Positions 22,371-32,839 of a stretch of DNA of 64,000 bases are shown here, one piece after another; the first letter of the stretch is position 1, and each line of letters begins with the position of its first letter. A program made the translations under genes and the position numbers. The notes beneath the pieces are model-generated. The model was not told where the DNA came from and did no database searches. It saw only the letters and a program-made list of their open reading frames with translations. The stretch spans positions 558,001 to 622,000 of the forward strand of contig BGZK01000100.1 of NCBI GenBank assembly GCA_005406025.1, given 5' to 3'. This stretch comes from Eumeta japonica (lineage: Eukaryota > Arthropoda > Insecta > Lepidoptera > Psychidae).

Positions 22371-25160
22371 ATAGCGTTATAAAAAATTGTGACATTTATT
22401 ACAAAAAGAATACTTTGATGACGATGACCGGTTAAAAATTTCGGACACAATCAATTTTAATAGAATTAAAATAGATATACCGCGAAAAAAGGAAGGAAAG
22501 AAAAATTTAGCAAAATTAAAAATAAAACTTCGCAAAATAAGTGCCGTTTTATTGGTTACGCAGTCGTTGTGTTAACTTGTTTTACGTCTTGTGTCGATTC
22601 ACAAAACTGTATCGTAATTGCAACATTTTAAATAATTTATGCAATTCTTGCAATTAATAACAATAAATCAATTGAAAATAATTTTTTGAGGGATTTATTC
22701 GTGAAATTCTTGCAATTTTACGAATATTTCTTTCAAAATATTATTTTCAATTGACTCCACTGGCTGAATTCAAAATGCTTATCGTGCTAATTTTTTTATG
22801 TAAAGAACTATTTGTTATAAAAAAAGTATGAGTTCTCATTTAAGAAATTGAATGATGGTAACATTCCTATAAAAACAGAGGACAATGATGCGATCTATAC
22901 CCTAATATATGGTAGATAGTTAGTAAATCGGAGGCATATACGTACAGCACACAATCATTTAAAAATATTGTAAAAACAGCAATCGCCATCAACACAATTA
23001 ATAGAAATGGTAGCCTCATCTAAGTCAATAAGGATTACTTATTGACCGTAAGTAATCTTACAGTCAATAATTACTTATTGATTGTAATTAAGTAAAACAC
23101 AGTCAGCAATTGTGATTTAAATCGCTTATTAAATCTATGGAAATTATTTAAATTTTAAAATAGGTAAGATCTTAAAAATTGGAATCTCGAAAACGGCTCT
23201 TATGTTTTCGATATAAATTTCTACTTTCATAAAATTTTAGTTTTTACGTTACTGCAATATTATTGGTTCTTAACCACTTAACTATTACCTAAACTATGGA
23301 AGACACTATTTAAATAAAATATAATAAAATACCGTTTATCTAAATATTTATAGTTGGAAATGTACGTTAGCAACTTTTTCTATCGTAAGCTATCATATCC
23401 TCCAGGTAAACTCGAAAGAAGCAGAACTAAGCTCGGTTGTCGGGGCGCTAGTATAATAATAAACGTCAATAACACTTGTAGCTGCGCTTATTGAAAATAA
23501 ATATGAAGACCATCCCTAAAACTTTCCGCTGTAATATTTATCGATGTGTCTTCGAGCTTCTTGAGTTATAAATATTGTCTATGCGGCTGTCAGTGCTACA
23601 GATTGGGGTAAAGAGCTGAATAGATTTTGATATCAATCAGTTCAATAGTCTAAAATTTATTTCAAAGAAGATTTTTCTGAAAACTTTATGTTTGAGATTC
23701 GGCGGATTTAGTTTAACGTTTTAAGAAGTTCCAAGTTGAGTGGATCACTTTCGAAGAGGCACACACACGCACATACACACGCATGCACGTACACACTCAT
23801 AGACACACAGGCATGCAGAATCACTCGAAAAATGGTCTAAATAGATTCCTAAAATGTTAAGATCTGACGAAAACTCTATTTTCCAAAATCGAACTGAAAA
23901 CAGTAACTTCCTAATTTTATGAAAATTTCTCAATTTTCATAACGGGAGGTTGAAAGACCATTGTAAAATCATGAATGCTTATTCCTTAAAAGCAATTTAT
24001 AAAAAAAAATAATAAAAACAATAATCAAATTATTAACATAATATATTTGCATGTCAAATACGTACAATCGTCACATTAAACATATATACATAATATTATA
24101 TGATTCACGAACGACCACGAAAAATTCGTTTTCTTCGCCGTCTCTGTTTCAAGAACTGTGCAGAGATAAGATTAAAAAATGTTGTAAACACAGACAACGA
24201 CAAACAGAAGTAGGTCCACGCGCGATTATACACAGTTACATCTTAACTGCTCCACGGGCGTGATAAAGGTTATCTGGTGAGACGCAATCGCCCCTCTTAT
24301 TGGTCTCCAGAATGTCAAGATTACAGTGTAGCTTTGTACAGTTTAACTTTGTCTTCGTGTGACCGTTGACTGTGACCCGTTCGATTCACTATTCACCATT
24401 CAATCTACAAAAATGTTTTTTTTTCTGTTGACGTTCATGAAATTAATGAAAATCCAAAGACTGCATGGAACACTCAGATAAAGGAAGAAATAGAAGAGAT
24501 AATAAAGCCCTTTTGAATTATATGCCTATGCAATTGTATAGATAATCCTTTCCAATATACATGGAAATTATATTAGTTTGGCTGTAATTTTTAGTTCTGT
24601 TACACTTTCTTTTACACACCATGATACAAACCATATAGATGTTTAACCGTTTAACTATACTTTATTTCAATCGATGTGGTTTATGTCGGATTTACCTAAA
24701 CTGTGTTTGTAAATCTGTCATAAAAATCAAACCTTTTAGTGTCAAATTTGTTTTGTGTACACGAATATTTAACTATATTGGCCCCTAACGCGAATTCAAC
24801 TGGAATTGGACAAATCTAATTAAAGCACATCCGAAGTCGTGGTCTTAAAGCAGTGCACGGTCCGAGCTATTTATGGTTAGACTATTTTTAATCATTAATT
24901 AGTTAACGAATTAGTGTTGTCATTAAATTGTAGATGAACGATGTTAATTAAAATGTAAAGAATTAATTTTACGGAATCTCATGGTAATTAATTCTATACT
25001 GAATACATTTTCGAACCGATGGGTTTATGAAGTACTATAAATAAATAAAACCCTTATTCGCTGACCCATTCGAATACAGTTTTAACTTATACGATAAGAA
25101 TGTAACATTAAATCGACTTTTGTAAAATTATAACAATTTAGTTAGGTAAGTATATATACA
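22371..25160. repeat. AT-rich DNA with a copy of the left-edge tail repeat
   Basis: 23560-23965 repeats the text at 1890-2330: GCGGCTGTCAGTGC.., a CA-rich microsatellite at 23757-23812, then ATTCCTAAAATGTTAAGATC and CTAATTTTATGAAAATT. The rest of the stretch shows no exon-like sequence. Confidence 0.5.
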
Positions 25161-25830
25161 TACTTCAGCAACCAGTTTGCTGGTCAGGTTCTCCTCCAAT
25201 ATGTCAAAGGACAACATGATCAGCAAACTGGTTGCTGGCTCATGATTCTCCTCTAGCTTTTTTTACTCATCTCTGTCACGAGCTAGTCTTCTCCATTCTT
25301 TTGGTTTGACGACCTTTTTGTCTTTTTTCATGTCTAGGATCTTATCCATTACATTTTTCTTCCATTTTGTTGTGTTCATTTTCACGATAAGTCGAATTCT
25401 GTCCCATTTGAGTTTTTTTATTTTATTTTTAATAGAGCAATGCTAACTTTTGCCCTTTTCCTTATTCTCGTGGTCGTCCAGCCGTCACGCAGCCTTATGT
25501 TTAGCACGTTCCGCTCCAGATTCCGTTAACAAACTATAAGTTTTTTAACACGGCTGTGAAAAATTTTAAAGAAAGTGGATCACCTTGCCTTTTCTAGTCG
25601 AACCTTTGCTGTTGAGTTTTTGTATATTTCTTTTATGATTTTCATATGTTTGCCTTCTACGCTCTGGTTTTCGAACCTCCTGCAGATACAGTTATGTCTC
25701 AGAGAATCGAAGGTCTTGTTGTAGTCGTCATTTATAAAATAGGGTGTTATTGGTCTTTGTGAGGTAAGAGGAATAGGAAAAGAGATACGAGAATACAACG
25801 AATACATTTTTTAGATCTAGGAGAAAAAAC
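25160..25830 (-). pseudogene. Non-LTR retrotransposon reverse-transcriptase fragment
   Basis: On the minus strand the frame reads RPITPYFINDDYNKTFDSLR and then KHMKIIKEIYKNSTAKVRLE. This is reverse-transcriptase text equivalent to the FxDYxKAFDSxxH and YIxxIKxIYxNSTAxVRLE blocks. After frame changes come RDGWTTTRIRKRAKV and KPKEWRRLARDRDE (25265-25320), the usual C-terminal end of such elements. The YxDD catalytic block is deleted. A 17-bp inverted repeat CAGCAACCAGTTTGCTG / CAGCAAACTGGTTGCTG lies at 25166-25237. Confidence 0.7.
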
Positions 25831-26169
25831 AAACTATATACAGAATGGTCTCTTAATAAAAAGTATCTGAAAAACCAAACAAACAGTTTCCAAGGAATAT
25901 TAGACAGAATTGCAATCCTCAATATACAGTTGCCTGAGTTTAACAAAAATCGTTAACTATTCAAGTCCACACACCCCAAGAACAAGAAATAAAGATAACC
26001 AAATATGAATTCCATATTAAATCTGACAGAATAAATGCCAATCACAAATAAAAACGTAATCCTGATTGAAGATTTTAATGGCTGGAACCGACTCCAACAA
26101 CAGCTATTTAGTCGTTTTTGGAGTCTGCTTAAACAATAACTTAAATAGGTTAGGAAAGTGATTTTTAAT

Positions 26170-26965
26170 TGCCAAAATGGTAAAACCGGAACCCTTATAG
26201 TTTCGTCATGTCCGTCCATCCATTCGTCCATCTGTATGTCACAGACATTTTCTTCAAAAACTACAAGACGAATATTGATGAAATTTATAGTGTAGGTGTC
26301 TCGTATAAGCCGCTACTTAGTTTGGGAGATAAATAATAAAAATATATTTTTCTAGAGGGGCACTCCAAATACATACATATGTAACAGAAGCTGAAAAAAT
26401 AAAATTTCGACAAACATCAACATGTGGCACATATTTCGACAGTTCTTTTAAAAACATCTTAAGGTATTTAAGCAATTATTCTGATTACAATTTTATTTGT
26501 ATGTATATATTTCAAATAATTTCGGAAATAATCGCTCCGAAAGTAGCAGAAATCGTGTCGGCCTCAACCCCTTTATTTTCTAAACCGTAAGTTCGAAAAA
26601 TGTGTAATAAAATAACGAAGGTAGTAACACTTAACGAATACATTCAACGAACATTATTTTGAACGTGGTCGGATATACCGCTTTTGAATTATTAACGAAA
26701 AACTGCGCTCCTCAACAAAACGACTTAAGTGTCACGAGGATATACACTTTTGATAAGGCACTTTAGTTTACACTAGTTTAATAGTGATAGTCGATATACC
26801 TACTTGTTTTTCTAGTTATAGGCGAGTAAAGTGCTTATTATTATTCTGTGCGCGAAACAAGACTGAAGTGTAACAACGTACTTTTTTTATCTGTAGTGCA
26901 CTTCTTTGTAATAATGGCTTTGGAACCCTAAAACAAGCATGGCCCGACATGTTCTTGGCCAGTAT
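26170..26965 (-). repeat. Interspersed repeat family B, copy 3
   Basis: An inverted, nearly full-length relative of 964-1705. It begins GGAACCCTTATAGTTTCGTC, passes TCTCGTATAAGCCGCTACTT and CATCAACATGTGGCACATAT, and ends GGAACCCTAAAACAAGC then GGCCCGACATGTTCTTGGCC. The two long copies differ by many substitutions and indels, so they are old. Confidence 0.6.
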
Positions 26966-27365
26966 TTTTTTTTTATAAAAGTTTTTTACTGCACATTTTT
27001 AGCTATCCGGTAATTACAACTTTATAATTCATTTACCTACTTTGCATGTGAATTAAACCATGGTTAATAACATTTTACTTTTAACAGAACACGTGAAAAC
27101 CAATATTGCGATCTAGAATTTATTGTCCGCTGGTTATCATCCCAGGGTCTTTTTTTCACAGTTATACATACAAAAAGAAATACGCATAGACGAACTTAGA
27201 ACCTTTTCCTTTTCTGATGTCAGTAAAAATTATACTTGGCCAAATATCGAAAAATCTAGACGAAAGCCAACCAAAAAAACAAAAGGGATTTTGCTCCAAT
27301 TATTTCATCATCGATCATATTCATGCGGTAAAACAAATCATCGAAAAAATTTATGAGTTGGTCAG

Positions 27366-27449
27366 CACTACTACGCGGCGTTCTTAGATTTTATGAACGA
27401 TTTGTGTAATAAATCGATTATAAAATCGACGAGAACGCCTGTAGTAGTA
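27366..27449. mobile_element. Miniature palindromic element with a (GTA)n end
   Basis: Two ~38-base arms (CACTACTACGCGGCGTTCTT.. and, inverted, CTACTACAGGCGTTCTCG..ATTTTATAATCGATTT) separated by 7 bases (27404-27410). The right end runs into a TAG/GTA microsatellite (27441-27467) that matches the arm terminus and may have expanded from it. No coding. Probably a tiny MITE. Confidence 0.6.
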
Positions 27450-27544
27450 GTAGTAGTAGTAATAGTACTTCATATTACAGTTACATCCTTAGAATACCTC
27501 AATATAAGGCATTCCATATATGTGTTCATACTTTACACGTAGAG

Positions 27545-27650
27545 TTACAAGCACGTTCCGAACTAGATCCAAATCCTGATCTCACTCCAGAATCCGTTTC
27601 TAATTCTGATTTTGACTGCAATCCCTGTTTCGATACTAGACGATTATTGA
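27545..27650. repeat. Degenerate hexamer array (inverted orientation)
   Basis: The complement reads AATCAGAATTAGAAACGGATT, GGAGTGAGATCAGGATTTGG and similar, the same character as the arrays at 22180 and 58375. An open frame here (27526-27714) simply reflects the repeat. Confidence 0.4.
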
Positions 27651-27999
27651 CAAATGAGATAAAAAAAAAACTGTTTATTATAATTAGTTTATAAGATGGA
27701 TTGCTGAAAGACACAATTAGTGACTAGTGTGTTGACGGTCTTTCAGGAAAGAATAAAATATCTGGTAGAAGGAAGGCTGTGTCACCGAAACTTTTAAGAA
27801 GGACCAAGATATTTAATGAAGGGGAAGTAGGCCCCCCGGAGCTTTTATTCACTAAACGAAACGCAATAGCAGAAGCTACTACATGACGTCTGTATCCTGT
27901 GAAGATGCGGTATTTTTCCGATCGGGCCGACTCATTTCCGTGCAAAAGCCAAATTGGCCGCAGCGAGGTTTCACGGCATTTCGATAAGTTATTTTTTCG

Positions 28000-29570
28000 A
28001 CGTAAAGTATTTTGAATGCATGCGTATCCATAATGTAGTCAACATTTATGCAAATTTAATGGAACATTATTGAATTTTTATGAGATGAAACTAAGACTTC
28101 CCGAAATTCCTTTTGGGATTTATCAGATGAGAAAACTGGAATAGAGAATAATTGATTCGTCATTTAAGACAAATATAGCAAATCATTACTGTAGTAGTGA
28201 ATGTTATAAGTTGCTTCATTCTGTACCAAAATAACTGTTTATATATCGTTACAGTTGCTTATATGTTATTAAATATACTATATAGCACATATAATATTAT
28301 TTTTACAACCAATGCATTATATAAGAAATTTTAAAGTAATACTCGATTTTAAATGTATGGAATGTATTGCAATTAAAAGAAATTCACCTGTACTAACTCA
28401 ACTCCCTTGATTATTAATATTTTTAAAAAAATGTTTATTTTACAAATATTTCAAAAAAACAGCATCTGAAGCAGACTTAAAACAGGCTTATGTCACTCGA
28501 TAATTATTTTTTAAGTACGCAAAAGAAAATTTCTTTACAAAAGAGCAATTGTTCTGTGAAGACTACCCAAGGTCACTGGCAGGTGACCTTGAGTTAAAGC
28601 CCTTTAAGCTAAACTATAAAACTATTAAGCTACCTGAAAAATGTTTTGGCCAACAAGCACACAAGATAGTTATGTGGCAAAATGCGAACGAATCTTTGAA
28701 AGCTTCTAAGTAGAGCTCAGTGATAATAAGTTACAATTTTTGTAATAATGATATGATATTCTAATAAGTTCTATAATAAATTCTAGAATACTTTAAAAAA
28801 TTAAAAAAAATTGGTTCGTTTTGAACGTCATGTTTCTTGATTAAAGTTACTATATTTTAAAATCATTCGCTCATAACAAAGTTGAATAACCGAAATTTAT
28901 TTCATTGTCATTTTAATAGTATATTTTTTAATTAATTTTCGTAACATATAAATTATAAGAAGCACCTAATGATGACTTACCTTATTTCATTTACAATTTT
29001 TTTTTTCTTTAGGCAAAAATGCAGTTAATACACTGAAAAAGATGCGTTTTCATACAATCACGGTCACAACTCTAAACGGGGCGCACAGTAATTATTTTAG
29101 ACGCCGACTACTCTCGCGGCGGGCAAACTCGTTACTGCAAACAGTACGACTACTCCTTTGAAACTTATCATAATTGTTAGGAAAAAAACGGTTAAGTGCG
29201 CCACTCGCATTCTATGCATACGTTCCGTATGCGTCGTTCACAAAACAAAAAGTCTCGTGATCTCCGCCATATGTGTACTTACTTCCAACAAATTCCTCAA
29301 ATTTATGTGCCCTACGAAGAGTCGTTTGCTGCAAGATGATCTTATTTATCCTAGTATTGGTTAATTGTATAAATTATCTACTAGTATACATAGTGTTTAT
29401 TGAAATTAAGAATTAAAAATGTACACTTCGTGATTTCTCTCCGTTCTTCATACTATAATTTTTTTTTATTTATATTTCAAAACGTAATTCAAAACCTACG
29501 CAATTAGTCTAATCGACTTCTCAAACATTACGTTTAATTCGATAAATCATCATGTATAAGCATCAGGTTT
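28000..29570. other. Gene-poor stretch
   Basis: AT-rich. Noted inside: a perfect 9-bp inverted repeat of nuclear-receptor-like half-sites at 28568-28591, and a weak exon candidate at 29013-29161. Nothing firmer. Confidence 0.35.
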
Positions 29571-29574
29571 TATT

Positions 29575-29836
29575 CGCCCCACTACCGAGTCATACCTCCC
29601 ACAAAGTTTTTCATTCTAGCTTTAAGTCCTCCCGCTGTTATGGTGTGGGTCGGGTCTGTCGACGACCGTCGTCCCCAGCGGTCGTCAACGGCGCCGACGG
29701 TCGTCCGTCACCGACGTCTTAACACGGAATGAGAGGCTTAAGTTGGCTTTAGTTAAAAACTCATTGTGATCAGAATCGAATCCGATACCTCCTGTTGCGG
29801 AGGCGCCAAGCTTAATCACTGACCCACCGCCGCCCT
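29575..29836 (-). repeat. tRNA-derived SINE (minus strand)
   Basis: Read on the minus strand it starts GGCGGCGGTGGGTCAGTGAT, an A-box-like head. It has the B-box region GGTATCGGATTCGATTCTGA, continues with GAGTTTTTAACTAAAGCC and a CGTCGG-rich body, and ends GGGGCGAATAAAACC. Layout matches the SINE at 57593-57900. GC-rich against its flanks; no target duplication could be confirmed. Confidence 0.65.
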
Positions 29837-29839
29837 TTA

Positions 29840-31235
29840 CTGTATGTACACAGTATATATGCAACTGGAGAAATATGCGACAGTTGAAATTGAAAATTGA
29901 TCTATGAAAATGAAAAGATGATTGACAAAGGTCGAATTGAAAAGGTAAAATTCCGTATTTACACCCAGAGTCCAAATATTAATATTAATTCGCATTGAGC
30001 ACTTAAACTGTGTAATCACATAATACAGAAGTTGAGAGCTGGTACGTGCCCAAAAATCTAGCATTAAAAAATCTATCAAACGTATATCTATCTACAACAA
30101 AAAAAATAACATTTCAATATTTATAAATATAAAAACAAATTTTATAATGGGTATGGTGTGTCCATCATGTTATCAAAAAGTGGACAAAGTGACATTGATA
30201 ATTGTCAATCAACCTACACCGGACCAGCGTAAATAGAGAGATTATGATGATAAGAATGCCACATACGAAATCATAATAAAAAATAAAGTTATTTCCGTCT
30301 ACGAAGGAACGCCGCGGGAACCCTAAACGCGATGTACAATATAAGGGAAGTGTTAATGCGTGAATTTATACATCTCATGAGGACGGACCACCTCCGCTGC
30401 AGACGAAACTCTATACGGCTGAGTGAATTGTATTTATCACTCCATCCTGTACAAGCGCCCAGAAGGTCGAGGGAATGGAGCTGGTCACTAAATTACCGCT
30501 AGGAAAGGTAAATCTTCACTGTGTACTAAATCCGCAGTAGGGAAGAAAAAAATCTAAAATTTATTTCTATTTTACCCGTTGACGTGGACAGATCAACAGA
30601 TCGGTTTAGTAAACATAAGCTAGGTGACTAGAATTTAGCGATTGATGTACAAAAATTACCGCGCGTTCGAATCGCGGATCTGAGGAACTCTAAGAAGACT
30701 TAAAACCCGTGTCAGCGCCTTAAATAAACTTTACACATTACCAAGATTAAAATAGCTACTTCATCAACGTCATCAACTTATCAGTTTTTTCGCAACTATT
30801 TGGTTTATGTGATCCGACATATTGTAATATATATGGTGTTTACCAAAACGATGTTTTATTCAAAAAACGTAATGAAGTCGTTGCAATGCACTTTCAGAAA
30901 AAAAAGGAAAGGATTTTTCTGATTTTAGATGTACCGCTGTTACATTTTTTTTTTTTCATTATTTTTCGGTTTCCGGTTTGCATATCACGGCATAACGGTA
31001 GACAGATTTTGATGATAATTCTTTTGACTAGTGACCTATGTAATCAATACAGAATCAATACATGTCAAATTTCAAAATAAGTAATTCCATTCGACACTAA
31101 TGAATATGAACAATGAGAGCGCCGGTAGTCAAGGTGTCAAGAATGTTGCTTTCGATTTAGAAAGTATCGCCTTTGAATCCAGACTTCAAGTAGGTATCAA
31201 TCGATGAGTTTGTAAGTTAAGCCAGTTTAGACCAC
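29840..31235. other. Gene-poor stretch
   Basis: No supported gene. A GCGCGTTCGAATCGCGG motif at 30660-30677 resembles a tRNA/SINE B box but lacks a clear A box. A short GC-rich piece at 30300-30420 has no open frame. Confidence 0.35.
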
Positions 31236-31375
31236 TTTCTCCTAGTCCCGAGAGCACGTTAAGCCATAGGCCCCGGACATTGCCATCGCATTGACAATGA
31301 TGAGCGCTATTAGCCCCCAGCTCCCACTTGGCCAGTGTAAAAAAAGGTTCAAGACCCTTATTTTGTCGTGGAGTG
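31236..31375 (+). repeat. SINE body fragment
   Basis: CGAGAGCACGTTAAGCCATAG..CCCCGGACATTGCC corresponds to the body of Lepidopteran SINEs (GCACGTTAAGCCGTTGGTCCCGG type), as in the element at 57593-57900. Head and tail are missing. Confidence 0.5.
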
Positions 31376-31423
31376 ATAAAACCTCATGCAACAAAACCAT
31401 AAATAACAAGAGGCTATTTCACA

Positions 31424-31424
31424 A

Positions 31425-31492
<68 letters not shown>
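31424..31492. repeat. (AT)n microsatellite
   Basis: A nearly uninterrupted AT dinucleotide run of about 65 bases, with one AC interruption near 31432. The open frame spanning it (31291-31518) is an artefact with an (IY)n repeat. Confidence 0.95.
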
Positions 31493-31497
<5 letters not shown>

Positions 31498-31734
31498 TGC
31501 CGTTTTCGTGACATTTAACACTTTCCTTTCATGATAATTCTGCAATTGAAGCATTTAGAATACTATGAGCTTCCCGCGGCTTAGCTCGCGAGGTCACAAA
31601 CGATTCGTTGAATCTCTATCCGTACGTCTGTAATGCTCGTCACCGTGTGTCATCGCGATCGGCATAATAATCACTATCATTGCTCAACGACGCAGGTATT
31701 TTTCAAAGATCTCACCTTCCGCTACTAAAAAGAA

Positions 31735-31870
31735 ATTTTTGGTCCACTTCCCCCTACTCTTTCTTAAAAGATCGGCAACGCACTAGTGATTCTTTCTGGT
31801 TTACGAGTACCCATGGGCTGCGATGATCATCTACTCTCTGATGGCTCGTATGCTCTTTTGTCTCATAAAA
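31735..31870 (+). repeat. Lepidopteran interspersed-repeat 3' fragment
   Basis: The text AAAGATCGGCAACGCACTAG..GAGTACCCATGGGCTGCG..ATCATCTACTCTCTGATGG follows the widespread butterfly/moth repeat pattern AAGGCCGGCAACGCACT..GTCCATGGGCGGCGG..ATCACTTAACATCAGGTG. The match is from memory of the pattern, diverged here. Confidence 0.55.
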
Positions 31871-32708
31871 TGCTATAAAAATTCTTAAATGATAGACAAT
31901 ACAGTTCCGAATTTTAATGAATTGCGTTCAATTACCTTCATTCACTCTTTTTGGTTAGATTGAGTGATAAACATTGTAAAATTCAAATTATTGCATTTGC
32001 ATTATTGATGGAATATATTTTACAATTAATTAAAAAGAAGTCGAAAAAAAAATACAGATTTTACTTAAATCTACTTAAATAGATCTGAACAAGTGACCAC
32101 TATACGCACGGGTGACGAACGTAAAATCTGAGTTGAAATTAATTTCCATTGTTTTATTGTAGATCTTATTTTATTACTAATTCAAACATAATTCTTAGAA
32201 TAAAATATAATTACATATTTAACAAACGATTTATAAAAAAGACAATAATTATCTCAGCCCCAAACATACGTATGGCAAAAGCGGTGTGATACGATTTAGA
32301 CATTGCATAATTTCATTTTTTGTTTATCAATTCCATAACATAATCATCATTCTCTAAAACTTTAGTCTGTGGCAATGAATGGAAGAAAGAAGTCCCAACG
32401 TAAAGCGAAAACAAATATATGAGGTAATGTCAGAATTAGTCTGCATTAGTAGTGACGGGATTACAGAGCCAGCTGATATTTGAGCTATCTTTAGTCAATA
32501 ATTGAAGTCGTAATAATATGCCAATGAAATCTGGGGGAAGGGTTCTTACTTATCCTAATTGTCAATACAATGATAATAATAATATTAAAATTCTGCAAAA
32601 TATTAACAATTTTCTAACACATTATTATACTGTGTTCGAGAAGGATTCTTCTTCACGATTAAGATTAATCGTTTTTTTTTCATCATGTTCACAAAACTCT
32701 ACTCTCAC

Positions 32709-32834
32709 CTATGACAGCATAGTCATACTTTCGTCGGTGTTGCGTGTGCGCACGGCCTTCCGTTTGTTAGCTAATCGTGAGCACGTCGTTAGCGAGCGAT
32801 CATTGTGCATCATTACTTGTAAAGCCTTGGCGGC
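32709..32834 (-). CDS. Possible exon ending in a stop next to a donor
   Basis: A pyrimidine-rich acceptor (TTTTATTTCAG) is followed by a GC-richer block open in only one frame: AAKALQVMMHNDRSLTT, then LANKRKAVRTRNTDESMTMLS and TAG. A GTGAGAGT donor follows the TAG immediately. It could be a last coding exon, or a poison or untranslated exon. The basic KRK..RTR patch and ESMTMLS tail look protein-like, but I recognise no family. No partner exon was found. Confidence 0.3.
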   Translation of the reverse strand, partial: AAKALQVMMHNDRSLTTCSRLANKRKAVRTRNTDESMTMLS

Positions 32835-32839
32835 CTGAA

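Noticed and set aside
30660..30677. Possible tRNA/SINE B box GCGCGTTCGAATCGCGG
   Set aside because: No matching A box or tRNA fold nearby.
31291..31518. 75-codon plus frame ending in an (IY)n repeat
   Set aside because: Created by the (AT)n microsatellite and a SINE fragment.
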